Below the pieces are notes generated by a model that was given only the letters and a program-made list of their open reading frames with translations, had not been told where the DNA came from and searched no databases. From Micromonospora aurantiaca ATCC 27029 (GTDB lineage: Bacteria; Actinomycetota; Actinomycetes; Mycobacteriales; Micromonosporaceae), in assembly GCF_000145235.1 (NCBI RefSeq), contig NC_014391.1, positions 5,847,501-5,911,500 of the forward strand: 64,000 bases of DNA. Direction: 5' to 3'. A program made the translations under genes and the position numbers. Below, piece after piece: positions 18,249-29,268 of this stretch. Numbering within the stretch: position 1 is the first letter of the stretch; the number at the start of each line of letters is the position of its first letter.

Positions 18249-18958
18249 GCCGCCGGCTTGCGGAGCACGTATCCCACTCCCCTGAGCGTGTGGATCAGCC
18301 GGGGCTGGGTGTTGTCGACCTTGCGCCGCAGGTACGAGATGTAGGACTCGACGATGTTGTCGTCACCGCGGAAGTCGTAGTTCCAGACGTGGTCGAGGAT
18401 CTGCGCCTTGCTGAGCACCCGGTTGGCGTTGAGCATCAGGTAGCGCAGCAGCTTGAACTCGGTCGGCGACAGCTGCACCCGCTGGCCGGCCCGGTGCACC
18501 TCGTGGGTCTCCTCGTCCAGCTCCAGGTCGGCGAAGGTGAGGCGGGACGGAGCCTGCTCACCGGTCGCGGTACGCCGCAGCACGGCCCGGATACGGGCGG
18601 TCAGCTCCTCCAGGCTGAACGGCTTGGTGACGTAGTCGTCGCCGCCCAGGGTGAGCCCGCGGATCTTGTCGTCGGTGGCGTCACGCGCGGTCAGGAACAC
18701 CACAGGGGTACGCGTACCGCCCTCGCGCAGCATCCGGATGACCTCGAAGCCGTCCAGGTCGGGCAGCATCACGTCGAGCACCACCAGGTCGGGCCGGTGG
18801 TCCTTGGCGGCGTTGAGTGCGGCGCTGCCGCTGGTCGCGGTGGCCACGTCGAAGCCCGCGAAGCGCAGGCTCGCGGAGAGCAGTTCGAGGATGTTGGGAT
18901 CGTCCTCGACGACGAGAAGCCGGGCCTCGGTCTGGGTAGCCGCCATGGCACCCATCAT
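18245..18958 (-). CDS. OmpR/PhoB-family response regulator (MprA-like)
   Basis: 237 residues. The receiver domain (~13-125) has the acidic pair in VVEDDPN, phosphoacceptor Asp in VVLDVMLPD (near 60), Thr in FLTARD and Lys in VTKPFS. The C-terminal winged-helix DNA-binding domain (~140-235) includes LSPTEFKLLRYLM and the recognition-helix stretch DDNIVESYISYLRRKVD. It is the first gene of the regulator-kinase-protease set. ATG 18958 is favoured by GGAG 5 nt upstream; ATG 18955 and 18946 are in-frame alternatives. Confidence 0.93.
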   Translation of the reverse strand: MMGAMAATQTEARLLVVEDDPNILELLSASLRFAGFDVATATSGSAALNAAKDHRPDLVVLDVMLPDLDGFEVIRMLREGGTRTPVVFLTARDATDDKIRGLTLGGDDYVTKPFSLEELTARIRAVLRRTATGEQAPSRLTFADLELDEETHEVHRAGQRVQLSPTEFKLLRYLMLNANRVLSKAQILDHVWNYDFRGDDNIVESYISYLRRKVDNTQPRLIHTLRGVGYVLRKPAA

Positions 18959-19010
18959 CCGTGCTCCGGCTGCGGCCGCGCTGGGTGCTCCCTGGAAACA
19001 ACCTGTGAGA

Positions 19011-19631
19011 TCAGCGGAGCAGCCGCCGCAGCCCTTCCAGCGCACCGTCGAGCAGCCGGATCGCGGTACGGAGCTGGTTGTCGCTGAGCCGCCGGGCCCG
19101 GACCAGCGCCCCGACCTCGACGGTGAACGCGGCGAGCCGCTGGTCGAAGTCGGCGAGCAGCGGCGACTCGTCCGGGCGGGCCGATCCCCCGTCGCCCGCC
19201 GGCCGGGTGGTCGCGGACGCCGTCCAGCCGCCCTGCCGGGTCTGCCGGGCCACCTCGCGCAGCTCCCGCTTCAGGTCGCGCACCGATCCGCGTACCTCGG
19301 TGCGGATCTCACCGGCCAGCGCGGAGAGGTCCTCGACGGCGGCGCCGATGTCGCTCTCCAGCGTCGACAGCTCGTCGGCGCGCTGCCGCAGTTCGGCGCG
19401 GCCCGCCTCGGTGATCTCGTAGACCTTGCGCCCGCCCGCGGCGGTGTGCGTGACCAGCCCTTCCGCCTCCAGCCGTTGCAGGCGCGGGTAGATGGTGCCG
19501 GCGCTGGGCGCGTACAGGCCGAGGAAGCGCTCCTCCAGCAGACGGATCAGCTCGTAGCCGTGCTTCGGGCCGTCGTCGAGCAGCTTCAGCAGGTAGAGCC
19601 GGAGCCGGCCGTGGCTGAACACGGCGGTCAC
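19011..19631 (-). CDS. PadR-family transcriptional regulator
   Basis: A 206-residue protein. The N-terminal PadR winged helix (~5-85) includes LLDDGPKHGYELIRLLEERF and the wing TIYPRLQRLEAEGLV...GRKVYEIT. The C-terminal part (~90-206) is long, charged and helical, suggesting dimerisation. It overlaps the DUF4097 gene by GTGA and is probably the autoregulator of that operon through the palindromes at 20519-20564. PadR proteins usually repress and are released by a ligand or stress. Confidence 0.9.
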   Translation of the reverse strand: MTAVFSHGRLRLYLLKLLDDGPKHGYELIRLLEERFLGLYAPSAGTIYPRLQRLEAEGLVTHTAAGGRKVYEITEAGRAELRQRADELSTLESDIGAAVEDLSALAGEIRTEVRGSVRDLKRELREVARQTRQGGWTASATTRPAGDGGSARPDESPLLADFDQRLAAFTVEVGALVRARRLSDNQLRTAIRLLDGALEGLRRLLR

Positions 19632-20458
19632 GGCACGTCCTCCACATGGTCGGCGGGCGCGACCGGGCGGGCGAGCAGCGCGATGCTGCCGGAGGTCGCG
19701 GAGGCCCAGAGCCTACCCGTACCCCCACCGAGGACACCGTGGCTGTCCTTGATCGAGCCCAGCCCGCGCCCACCGCCGTCCACCTGGGGGAAGCCGCTGG
19801 TGATCTTGCCGGAGGTGGTGTGCAGGTGCACTGTGAGGTCGCTGTCCTCGCGGACCCGCACGGTGATGCTGCCGGAGATGGCGCTGAGCCGGATCTCGCT
19901 GCCGCGCGGGTTGTCCAGGTCGCAGGTGATCGAGCCGGAGACGGCGTGCGCGCGGACCCGCTCGGGCGCACTGTCGGCGAGGATCAGCTCACCGGAGACC
20001 GTCTCCAGGTCCAGGTCGCCGCCGATGCCGAGCGCCTCGACCGGCCCGGAGATGACCTTCGCGCTGGTGCGTCCCCGCAGCCCGCGCAGCGTGACCTGCC
20101 CGGAGGTGACGTCGACGCGGGTCTCCCGGCGCAGCCCGGAGGCGACGAGCGCGCCGCTGACCACCGACAGGGTGGCGAGCACGTCCGGCGGAACGGCGAC
20201 CGACACCTCGGCCCGGATCCGGTTGCCGAACCAGGAGAAGATGCCGAGCAGGCCGGGCTTGCGCTTGTGCCGGATCGTCAGCCGCCCGTCGCGTACCTCG
20301 ACGAGAAGCGGCCGGCTGCTGATCCGGGTCACGTCGACCCGGGCCGGACCGTCGGCGCCGACCACGTTCAGCCGGCCGCTGATCAGCTCGGCGTCGAGCC
20401 GGGTGATCGGCTCGTCCAGCGTGATGCGCTGCGGGTTGTCGACCGTCCAACTGGCCAT
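19628..20458 (-). CDS. DUF4097-family beta-repeat protein
   Basis: A 276-residue protein built from repeated short beta-strand units with the SG-S-I/V pattern typical of DUF4097: VISGPVEALGIGGDLDLETVSG, VSGSITCDLDNP, AISGSITVRV and TSGKITSGF. It probably forms a beta-solenoid-like adhesin fold. No signal peptide or TM segment is present, so it is probably cytosolic. The family is often coupled to PadR-type regulators, as here. Its molecular role is unknown. ATG 20458 is clear. Confidence 0.85.
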   Translation of the reverse strand: MASWTVDNPQRITLDEPITRLDAELISGRLNVVGADGPARVDVTRISSRPLLVEVRDGRLTIRHKRKPGLLGIFSWFGNRIRAEVSVAVPPDVLATLSVVSGALVASGLRRETRVDVTSGQVTLRGLRGRTSAKVISGPVEALGIGGDLDLETVSGELILADSAPERVRAHAVSGSITCDLDNPRGSEIRLSAISGSITVRVREDSDLTVHLHTTSGKITSGFPQVDGGGRGLGSIKDSHGVLGGGTGRLWASATSGSIALLARPVAPADHVEDVP

Positions 20459-20518
20459 GACACGCTCCCCTCGTCGGCGTACCGGCCCACGGCACGCCAG
20501 GTGTTGCGAGGAGCGTAA

Positions 20519-20564
20519 CGCGATACATCGCGACTGAACAAGACACTATCGCGACTATGTCGCG
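20519..20564. promoter_or_regulatory. Twin palindromic operators upstream of DUF4097-padR
   Basis: Palindrome 1 (20519-20532) is CGCGAT-AC-ATCGCG. Palindrome 2 (20550-20564) is CGCGAC-TAT-GTCGCG. Both contain the direct repeat ATCGCGACT, spaced exactly 21 bp apart (20527 and 20548), two helical turns. The pair lies 61-106 bp upstream of the DUF4097 start, where an autoregulating PadR dimer would bind. Confidence 0.65.
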
Positions 20565-20583
20565 TCCCCGACGACTGCGGCGG

Positions 20584-21477
20584 TCAGGCCGCCAGGTCGA
20601 GCTGGGTCGCGAGCACGGGACGCGGGGCCGGGCGGACCGCGGCCTCGGCGATCCGGGCCAGCGCCCGGCGGTCCGCGCCCTCGGCCGGGTGCAGCGCGGC
20701 GCTCACCGTCACCGACACGGTCAGGTCCCGGGCGGCGAGCACCCGGCGCATCGACGCCCAGAGCGTCTCCTCGCCGAGGAAGGCGGGCAGCGTGCTCGGG
20801 TCGCCCGCGTACCGGTAGCCGAGGCTCAACGGCACCACCGGCGCGCCCGCCGCCACGGCGGCCTCGAACATCGCCGGGCGGAAGCCGCGGCTCGGGCGGC
20901 AGTCCGTCGCGGCGCCGCACCAGGTCGTACCCTCCGGGAACACCGCCACCGACCGCCCGGACCGCAGCGCGCCGGCCACCCGCGCGACGGTGGCCGGCAG
21001 GTCACGCGGCCGGGACCGGTCCACGAAGACGGTGCCCGCCGCGGCGGCCAGGGCACCCACCAGCGGCCAGCTCCGGACCTCGCGCTTCGCCAGCATCCGG
21101 GCCGGCGACACGGCGAGCACCGCCAGGACGTCCAGCCAGGACACGTGGTTGGCGACCAGCAGCGCGCGCCCGCGCGGCGCCCGGCCGCGGACCAGCAGAC
21201 GCACCCCGAGGGTACGCAGCGTCCACCGCGCCCAGCCCCGCAACGCGGCCCGGCCCCGGGCGGCGGGCAGCACCGGCAGCAGCGCGACCAGGCCCGTCCC
21301 GGCCAGGAGCATTCCGAGTACGCCGAGCAGCCGCCCGGCCCGGCGCAGCCACGACACGTCCGGGGCGGCGTGCGGCGGCAGACAGTCCGGCCCGCAGCCC
21401 GAGGCGGGCCGCCACAGGCCCTCCCCGGCGGCGCCCGCGCACGGGTCCGCGCCGAGCCCGGGGACAGCGGCGGTCAC
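20584..21477 (-). CDS. 1-acyl-glycerol-3-phosphate/lyso-ornithine-lipid acyltransferase (OlsA-like)
   Basis: A 297-residue PlsC-family membrane acyltransferase. A hydrophobic segment (~45-75, LLGVLGMLLAGTGLVALLPVL) precedes the HX4D box NHVSWLD (near 113-119), the FVDRSR segment, and FPEGTTW (near 180). GTG 21477 overlaps the stop of the upstream OlsB-like gene (GTGA). In ornithine-lipid synthesis OlsB makes lyso-ornithine lipid and OlsA acylates its 3-hydroxyl, which fits this gene order. On sequence alone it could equally be a plain PlsC. Confidence 0.82.
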   Translation of the reverse strand: MTAAVPGLGADPCAGAAGEGLWRPASGCGPDCLPPHAAPDVSWLRRAGRLLGVLGMLLAGTGLVALLPVLPAARGRAALRGWARWTLRTLGVRLLVRGRAPRGRALLVANHVSWLDVLAVLAVSPARMLAKREVRSWPLVGALAAAAGTVFVDRSRPRDLPATVARVAGALRSGRSVAVFPEGTTWCGAATDCRPSRGFRPAMFEAAVAAGAPVVPLSLGYRYAGDPSTLPAFLGEETLWASMRRVLAARDLTVSVTVSAALHPAEGADRRALARIAEAAVRPAPRPVLATQLDLAA

Positions 21478-22250
21478 GACCCGGCCTCGCCGAGGAAGTG
21501 CCGCAGGTAGCGCGGGTTCATCCGGTCCAGCGAGAACAGCACGTAGAAGTCGGCGCAGCCGAAGTCCCTGTCGTACGCGGGCTCGCCGGCCACCCAGGCG
21601 CCCAGCCGCAGGTAGCCGCGCAGCAGCGGCGGCACGAGCGCCCGGCGTCGCGCCGGGGTGAGCGCGGCGAGGTCGGCGGCGGGCGCCTCGGCGGACCAGG
21701 GCCGGCGCGGGGTGACCCGCAGCAGCGGCGGGGCGAGGTGCCGGGCGGTGACCTCGGCCCACACCTGCGCGGCGGCGGTCCCGCCGTCGGCGACCGGCAC
21801 CGAGGCGCAGCCACCGAGCCAGCGGGCGCCGCGCAGGTGCAGGTAGCGGCAGATCCCGGCCCACATGAGGTTGATCACGGCGCCGGTGCGGTGGTCCGGG
21901 TGGACGCAGGAGCGGCCCGCCTCGACCAGGTCGTCGCGGAGCGGGGCGAGCGGGCCCAGGTCGAACTCGGCGTCGGCGTACCGGCGGTCGGTGCGGCCGG
22001 GCGGCAGCAGCCGGTACGTGCCGACGACCTCCCCGGTCCCCTCGTGCAGCACCACCAGGTGGTCGCAGTACGCGTCGAACCCGTCGGTGTCGAGCCCGGT
22101 GGCGGCGGTCGGCAGGGTGGCGCCGAGTTCGCCGGCGAACACCTCGTGGCGCAGGCGTTGCGCGGCCGCGACCAGTGTCGGGTCGTCGGCGATCAGCAGG
22201 GTGTAACCGCTGGTCGTGAGCGGTGCGCCAGCGGCGTGCAGAACGGCCAT
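21474..22250 (-). CDS. Ornithine N-acyltransferase-like GNAT (OlsB family)
   Basis: A ~258-residue protein of the OlsB/hemolysin-like acyltransferase family. Signature stretches are LRHEVFAGELG (near 32), DHLVVLHEGTGEVVGTYRLL (near 65-84), EAGRSCVHPDHRTG (near 110) and a conserved C-terminal GYLRLGAWVAGEPAYDRDF. OlsB transfers a 3-hydroxyacyl chain from acyl-ACP to ornithine. The neighbouring coupled acyltransferase supports that role. ATG 22250 is chosen with AGGAG just upstream (short spacing); an alternative GTG at 22280 has no SD. Confidence 0.82.
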   Translation of the reverse strand: MAVLHAAGAPLTTSGYTLLIADDPTLVAAAQRLRHEVFAGELGATLPTAATGLDTDGFDAYCDHLVVLHEGTGEVVGTYRLLPPGRTDRRYADAEFDLGPLAPLRDDLVEAGRSCVHPDHRTGAVINLMWAGICRYLHLRGARWLGGCASVPVADGGTAAAQVWAEVTARHLAPPLLRVTPRRPWSAEAPAADLAALTPARRRALVPPLLRGYLRLGAWVAGEPAYDRDFGCADFYVLFSLDRMNPRYLRHFLGEAGS

Positions 22251-22423
22251 GACTCCTGTGTAGGTGCCCCGGGTTGCCACCGGGCGGGATGAGGGGTGTC
22301 GATCCGGTGAACGCCGGTCGGCGGCGGCGTGCGAACCGGGACGGCCGGGACGGGACCGGCGTGTGCGAGGCTGCCGGGCGGACCGCCCGCGACGGCGCAG
22401 GCGGAGGGGAACCGGAGGTGCAC

Positions 22424-23080
22424 ATGCTGGTCGAGGCCCGCTTCCAGGGGCCGGACGGCTCCGGCAACGGCGGCTGGAGCGCCGGGATCTTCGCCGCGCT
22501 GATCGACGACCGGGGCCCGGTGGAGGTCACGTTGCGCCGGCCGCCGCCGCTGGACACGCCGCTGACCGCCGCCGACGGCGAGGTACGCGATCCGGACGGA
22601 CACCTGATCGCCCAGGTACGCCGGGTCGAACCGGTCGACGCGGTGGTGCCGCCGGTGGACCGGGCGACGGCGGCCGACGCCGCGCGGGCGTACCCCGGTC
22701 TGGTCGACCACCCCTTCCCCCGCTGCTACGTCTGCGGCCCGGCGAACCCGGACGGGCTGCGGATCTTCCCCGGGCGGCTGCCGGACGGGCGGACCGCCGC
22801 GCCGTTCCGCGCGCCGGCCGACGTGGTGCCCGCGACTGTGTGGGCGGCGCTGGACTGCCCGGGTGGCTGGGCGGTGCTCGCGCCCGGCCGGCCGTACGTG
22901 CTGGGGCGGATCGCCGCGCAGGTCACGGCGCTGCCACGGCCCGGCGACGAGTGCGTGGTGACGGGCCTCGCGGTCGGCGGTGAGGGACGCAAGGCCGAGG
23001 TGCACACCAGCCTGTACGGTTCGGACGGCGCGCTGCTCGGCCGCGCCCGGGCCACCTGGGTGGCGCTGCCGACCCGGTGA
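22424..23080 (+). CDS. Hotdog-fold thioesterase-like protein
   Basis: 218 residues in two hotdog-like halves. The first contains GNGGWSAGIFAAL (about residues 13-25). The second contains CYVCGPANPDGLRIFPG (near 103), the ALDCPGGWAV helix (near 145) and a terminal ARATWVAL strand. The ALD-helix resembles acyl-CoA thioesterase active-site helices. Substrate unknown. ATG 22424 is preferred because GGAGG lies 5 nt upstream. It is divergent from the olsBA-like pair, so a lipid-related role is possible but unproven. Confidence 0.75.
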   Translation: MLVEARFQGPDGSGNGGWSAGIFAALIDDRGPVEVTLRRPPPLDTPLTAADGEVRDPDGHLIAQVRRVEPVDAVVPPVDRATAADAARAYPGLVDHPFPRCYVCGPANPDGLRIFPGRLPDGRTAAPFRAPADVVPATVWAALDCPGGWAVLAPGRPYVLGRIAAQVTALPRPGDECVVTGLAVGGEGRKAEVHTSLYGSDGALLGRARATWVALPTR

Positions 23081-23221
23081 TCTCCTCCCTGAGGAGGACG
23101 GCGCGTACGCGTCCCGCCTGATTGACCCCCTTGCGCCGGGTTGGAAGGCTGTTGCCGGGTGCCCCCGCAACGGCGCCCCCACCGGCGCGCGACGAGCCCG
23201 CCGGGGCAGGAGAGGAGAATG

Positions 23222-24160
23222 ATGTCCGACGGGCAGCCACGCCCCAGTGCCGGGACCGGCCAGATCATCGTGTCCGGCCTGACCAAGCAATACAAGACCG
23301 TCCGCGCGGTGGACAACCTGTCGTTCACGGTCGAGCCGGGCCGGGTCACCGGCTTCCTCGGCCCCAACGGCGCCGGTAAGACGACCACGCTGCGCATGCT
23401 GCTCAACCTGGTGACGCCGAGCGCCGGCACGGCCACCATCGGCGGCAGCAGGTACGCCGACCTGCCCGATCCGCTGCGTACGGTCGGCGCGGTGCTGGAG
23501 GCGTCCAGCGCGCACAAGGGCCGCACCGGCATCAACCACCTGCGGGTGATCTGCGCTGCGGCGGGCCTGCCGAAGGAGCGCGCCGACGAGGCGCTCGCCC
23601 TGGTCGGGCTCTCGCCCGCCGCCAAGCGCAAGTTCAAGGGCTACTCGCTCGGCATGAAGCAGCGGCTCGGCATCGCCGCCGCGATGCTCGGCAACCCGCA
23701 GGTGCTGATCCTGGACGAGCCGGCCAACGGCCTGGACCCGGAGGGCATCCGCTGGATGCGCGGCTTCCTCAAGGGGCTGGCCGCCGAGGGACGGACGGTG
23801 CTGGTCTCCAGCCACCTGCTCTCCGAGATGCAGCTGCTCGCCGACGACGTGGTGATCATCGCGGCCGGCAAGCTGGTCCGGCAGGGCCCGGTCGACCAGG
23901 TGATGGCCTCGATGACGCACGACGTGCGGGTGCGGGTGCGCACCCCGCAGGCCGACGAACTGACCGCGGCCCTGCGCGAGCAGTCGGCCGTCGTCGACAC
24001 CGACCCGCACGGCGCGCTGCTGGTCACCGGCGTGGACGCGCCGGCTGTGGGCCGGGTCGCGCTGGCCGCCAAGGTCGAGCTGCACGAGCTGACCACCGAG
24101 CGCCCCGACCTCGAAGGGGTCTTCCTGGAGCTGACGGCCGGAAAGGCGGAGATCCGATGA
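23222..24160 (+). CDS. ABC transporter ATP-binding protein
   Basis: 312 residues. Walker A is GPNGAGKTT (near 47), the signature is YSLGMKQR (near 141), Walker B is LILDEPANGLD (near 163), and the H-loop is in VSSHLL. The ~80-residue C-terminal tail (RVRVRTPQADEL...) is typical of drug or lantibiotic immunity-type (DrrA/BcrA) exporters. AGGAG precedes the ATG at 23222, which is better spaced than ATG 23219. The stop overlaps the permease start by ATGA. Confidence 0.93.
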   Translation: MSDGQPRPSAGTGQIIVSGLTKQYKTVRAVDNLSFTVEPGRVTGFLGPNGAGKTTTLRMLLNLVTPSAGTATIGGSRYADLPDPLRTVGAVLEASSAHKGRTGINHLRVICAAAGLPKERADEALALVGLSPAAKRKFKGYSLGMKQRLGIAAAMLGNPQVLILDEPANGLDPEGIRWMRGFLKGLAAEGRTVLVSSHLLSEMQLLADDVVIIAAGKLVRQGPVDQVMASMTHDVRVRVRTPQADELTAALREQSAVVDTDPHGALLVTGVDAPAVGRVALAAKVELHELTTERPDLEGVFLELTAGKAEIR

Positions 24161-24984
24161 CGCTTGTCCGATCCGAACTGCTCAAGATCCGTACCACCAG
24201 CACCTGGTGGATCTTCGGGCTGATCAGCCTGGCGCTGTGGGCGCTCACGCTGTTCTTCAACTGGTTGCAGACCGAGGCGCTGGCCGGCGGGGACTTCGGC
24301 GAGGTGCCGGCCGACCAGTCCGACCAGTTGCAGGCCATCTCGGCCGCCGACAACCTGGCGGCCAACCTCTACACGAACGGCCAGTTCTTCGGGCTGCTCA
24401 TCGTGCTGCTGCTGGGCATCGTTGTGGTGACCAGCGAGTTCTTCCACCAGACGGTGACCACCACGTTCCTCACCGCGCCGCACCGCACCGCTGTGATGCT
24501 GGCCAAGCTGGCCGCGGCCGGCGTGCTGGCGCTGCTGTTCTGGCTCGTCACCACGGTGCTGAACCTGGTCACCGCGCCGCTGATCCTCAGCTCGGTGGAC
24601 GTCGGCTCGCAACTCGGCAGCGGCGCCGTGTGGCGGGCGATCGCGCTCAACGGCCTGGCGTACCTGCTGTGGTCGGTGCTCGGCGTCGGGCTCGGCGTGC
24701 TGATCCGCAGCCAGATCGGCGCCACCGTGACCGGCATCCTGTTCTACCTGGGCGGCGCGATCGGCGCGGTCATCGTCCTCAGCCTCCTCGCGGCGCGGTA
24801 CGGCGACTGGATCAACAAGCTCCAGCTGCTGGTCCCGTCGCTGGCCTCCGGGCTCATGGTCGGCGGTGACACGGACATCCCGGGCAACCCGCCGCAGTGG
24901 GCCGGCGCCCTGGTGCTGATCGGGTACGCGGTGGTGGCCGGCGCGATCGGCGTGGCCACGATCCGCAAGCGCGACATCTCCTGA
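24157..24984 (+). CDS. ABC-2 type permease
   Basis: 275 residues with six predicted TM segments: ~18-36, 75-100, 118-142, 164-184, 190-212 and 246-266. A large extracytoplasmic loop (~37-72) follows TM1. The layout matches the ABC-2 permeases that pair with the ATPase encoded just upstream by a four-base overlap. Substrate unknown; antibiotic, lantibiotic or lipid export are all possible. Confidence 0.9.
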   Translation: MTLVRSELLKIRTTSTWWIFGLISLALWALTLFFNWLQTEALAGGDFGEVPADQSDQLQAISAADNLAANLYTNGQFFGLLIVLLLGIVVVTSEFFHQTVTTTFLTAPHRTAVMLAKLAAAGVLALLFWLVTTVLNLVTAPLILSSVDVGSQLGSGAVWRAIALNGLAYLLWSVLGVGLGVLIRSQIGATVTGILFYLGGAIGAVIVLSLLAARYGDWINKLQLLVPSLASGLMVGGDTDIPGNPPQWAGALVLIGYAVVAGAIGVATIRKRDIS

Positions 24985-25000
24985 CCTCGCGTCGGGGACG

Positions 25001-25036
25001 GACCCCGGCCGGTGACGGACGTCATCGGCCGGGGTC
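25001..25036. terminator. Terminator after the ABC transporter operon
   Basis: GACCCCGGCCGGTGAC pairs with GTCATCGGCCGGGGTC over 16 bp with one wobble and a GGAC loop. It starts 17 bp past the permease stop. Confidence 0.88.
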
Positions 25037-25242
25037 TCGCTCGTCTAGCAGGAGTCGGCGGATCACGCAGCGTTTGCCGAACTTCTGGCATCTTCTGTGA
25101 AACGGACCACCAGCCGGAGGCGAGAATGCCTGCGCGCAGCGCACGGCGTAGCCTTGGCATCGGTTTACCCAGCGTCGGCAACCGGGGGTCACCGGGGGCC
25201 ACCGTGACATTCACAACCGCGTGAAAGAGGCGATTAGCGGCC

Positions 25243-28986
<3,744 letters not shown>

Positions 28987-28992
28987 CATCAC

Positions 28993-29031
28993 CGGCAGCG
29001 GCCCGTCCCGACCCGGGGCGGGCCGCTGCCG
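28993..29031. terminator. Hairpin between kgd and the DUF6104-like gene
   Basis: An 18-bp stem (28993-29010 with 29014-29031) has one G-U pair and a 3-nt loop. It begins 7 nt after the kgd stop and ends 9 nt before the next gene's SD. Confidence 0.8.
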
Positions 29032-29052
29032 TACGACGACGAGAGGAACACC

Positions 29053-29232
29053 GTGTACTTCACCGACCGTGGCATCGAGGAGCTGGTCGAGCGCCGTGGC
29101 GACGAGCAGGTCAGCATGGAGTGGCTGGGCGAGCGGCTGCGTGACTTCATCGATCTGAACCCGGAGTTCGAGACCCCGATCGAGCGGTTCGCCACCTGGC
29201 TGGCCCGCCTCGACGACCCGGACGACGACTGA
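29053..29232 (+). CDS. Small DUF6104-like protein downstream of kgd
   Basis: A 59-residue acidic protein beginning MYFTDRGIEELVERRG and ending in a run of Asp. GAGAGG stands 6 nt before GTG 29053. The central helix (SMEWLGERLRDFIDLNPEF) and the motif ATWLARLDD match small proteins I recall from Streptomyces and Micromonospora, encoded directly after kgd (DUF6104). No function is known. Its constant position suggests a link to 2-oxoglutarate metabolism, although a strong hairpin separates the two genes. Confidence 0.82.
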   Translation: MYFTDRGIEELVERRGDEQVSMEWLGERLRDFIDLNPEFETPIERFATWLARLDDPDDD

Positions 29233-29268
29233 CCCGGGCGACGGACCGACGCGCCGCGCGGCCGGGTC

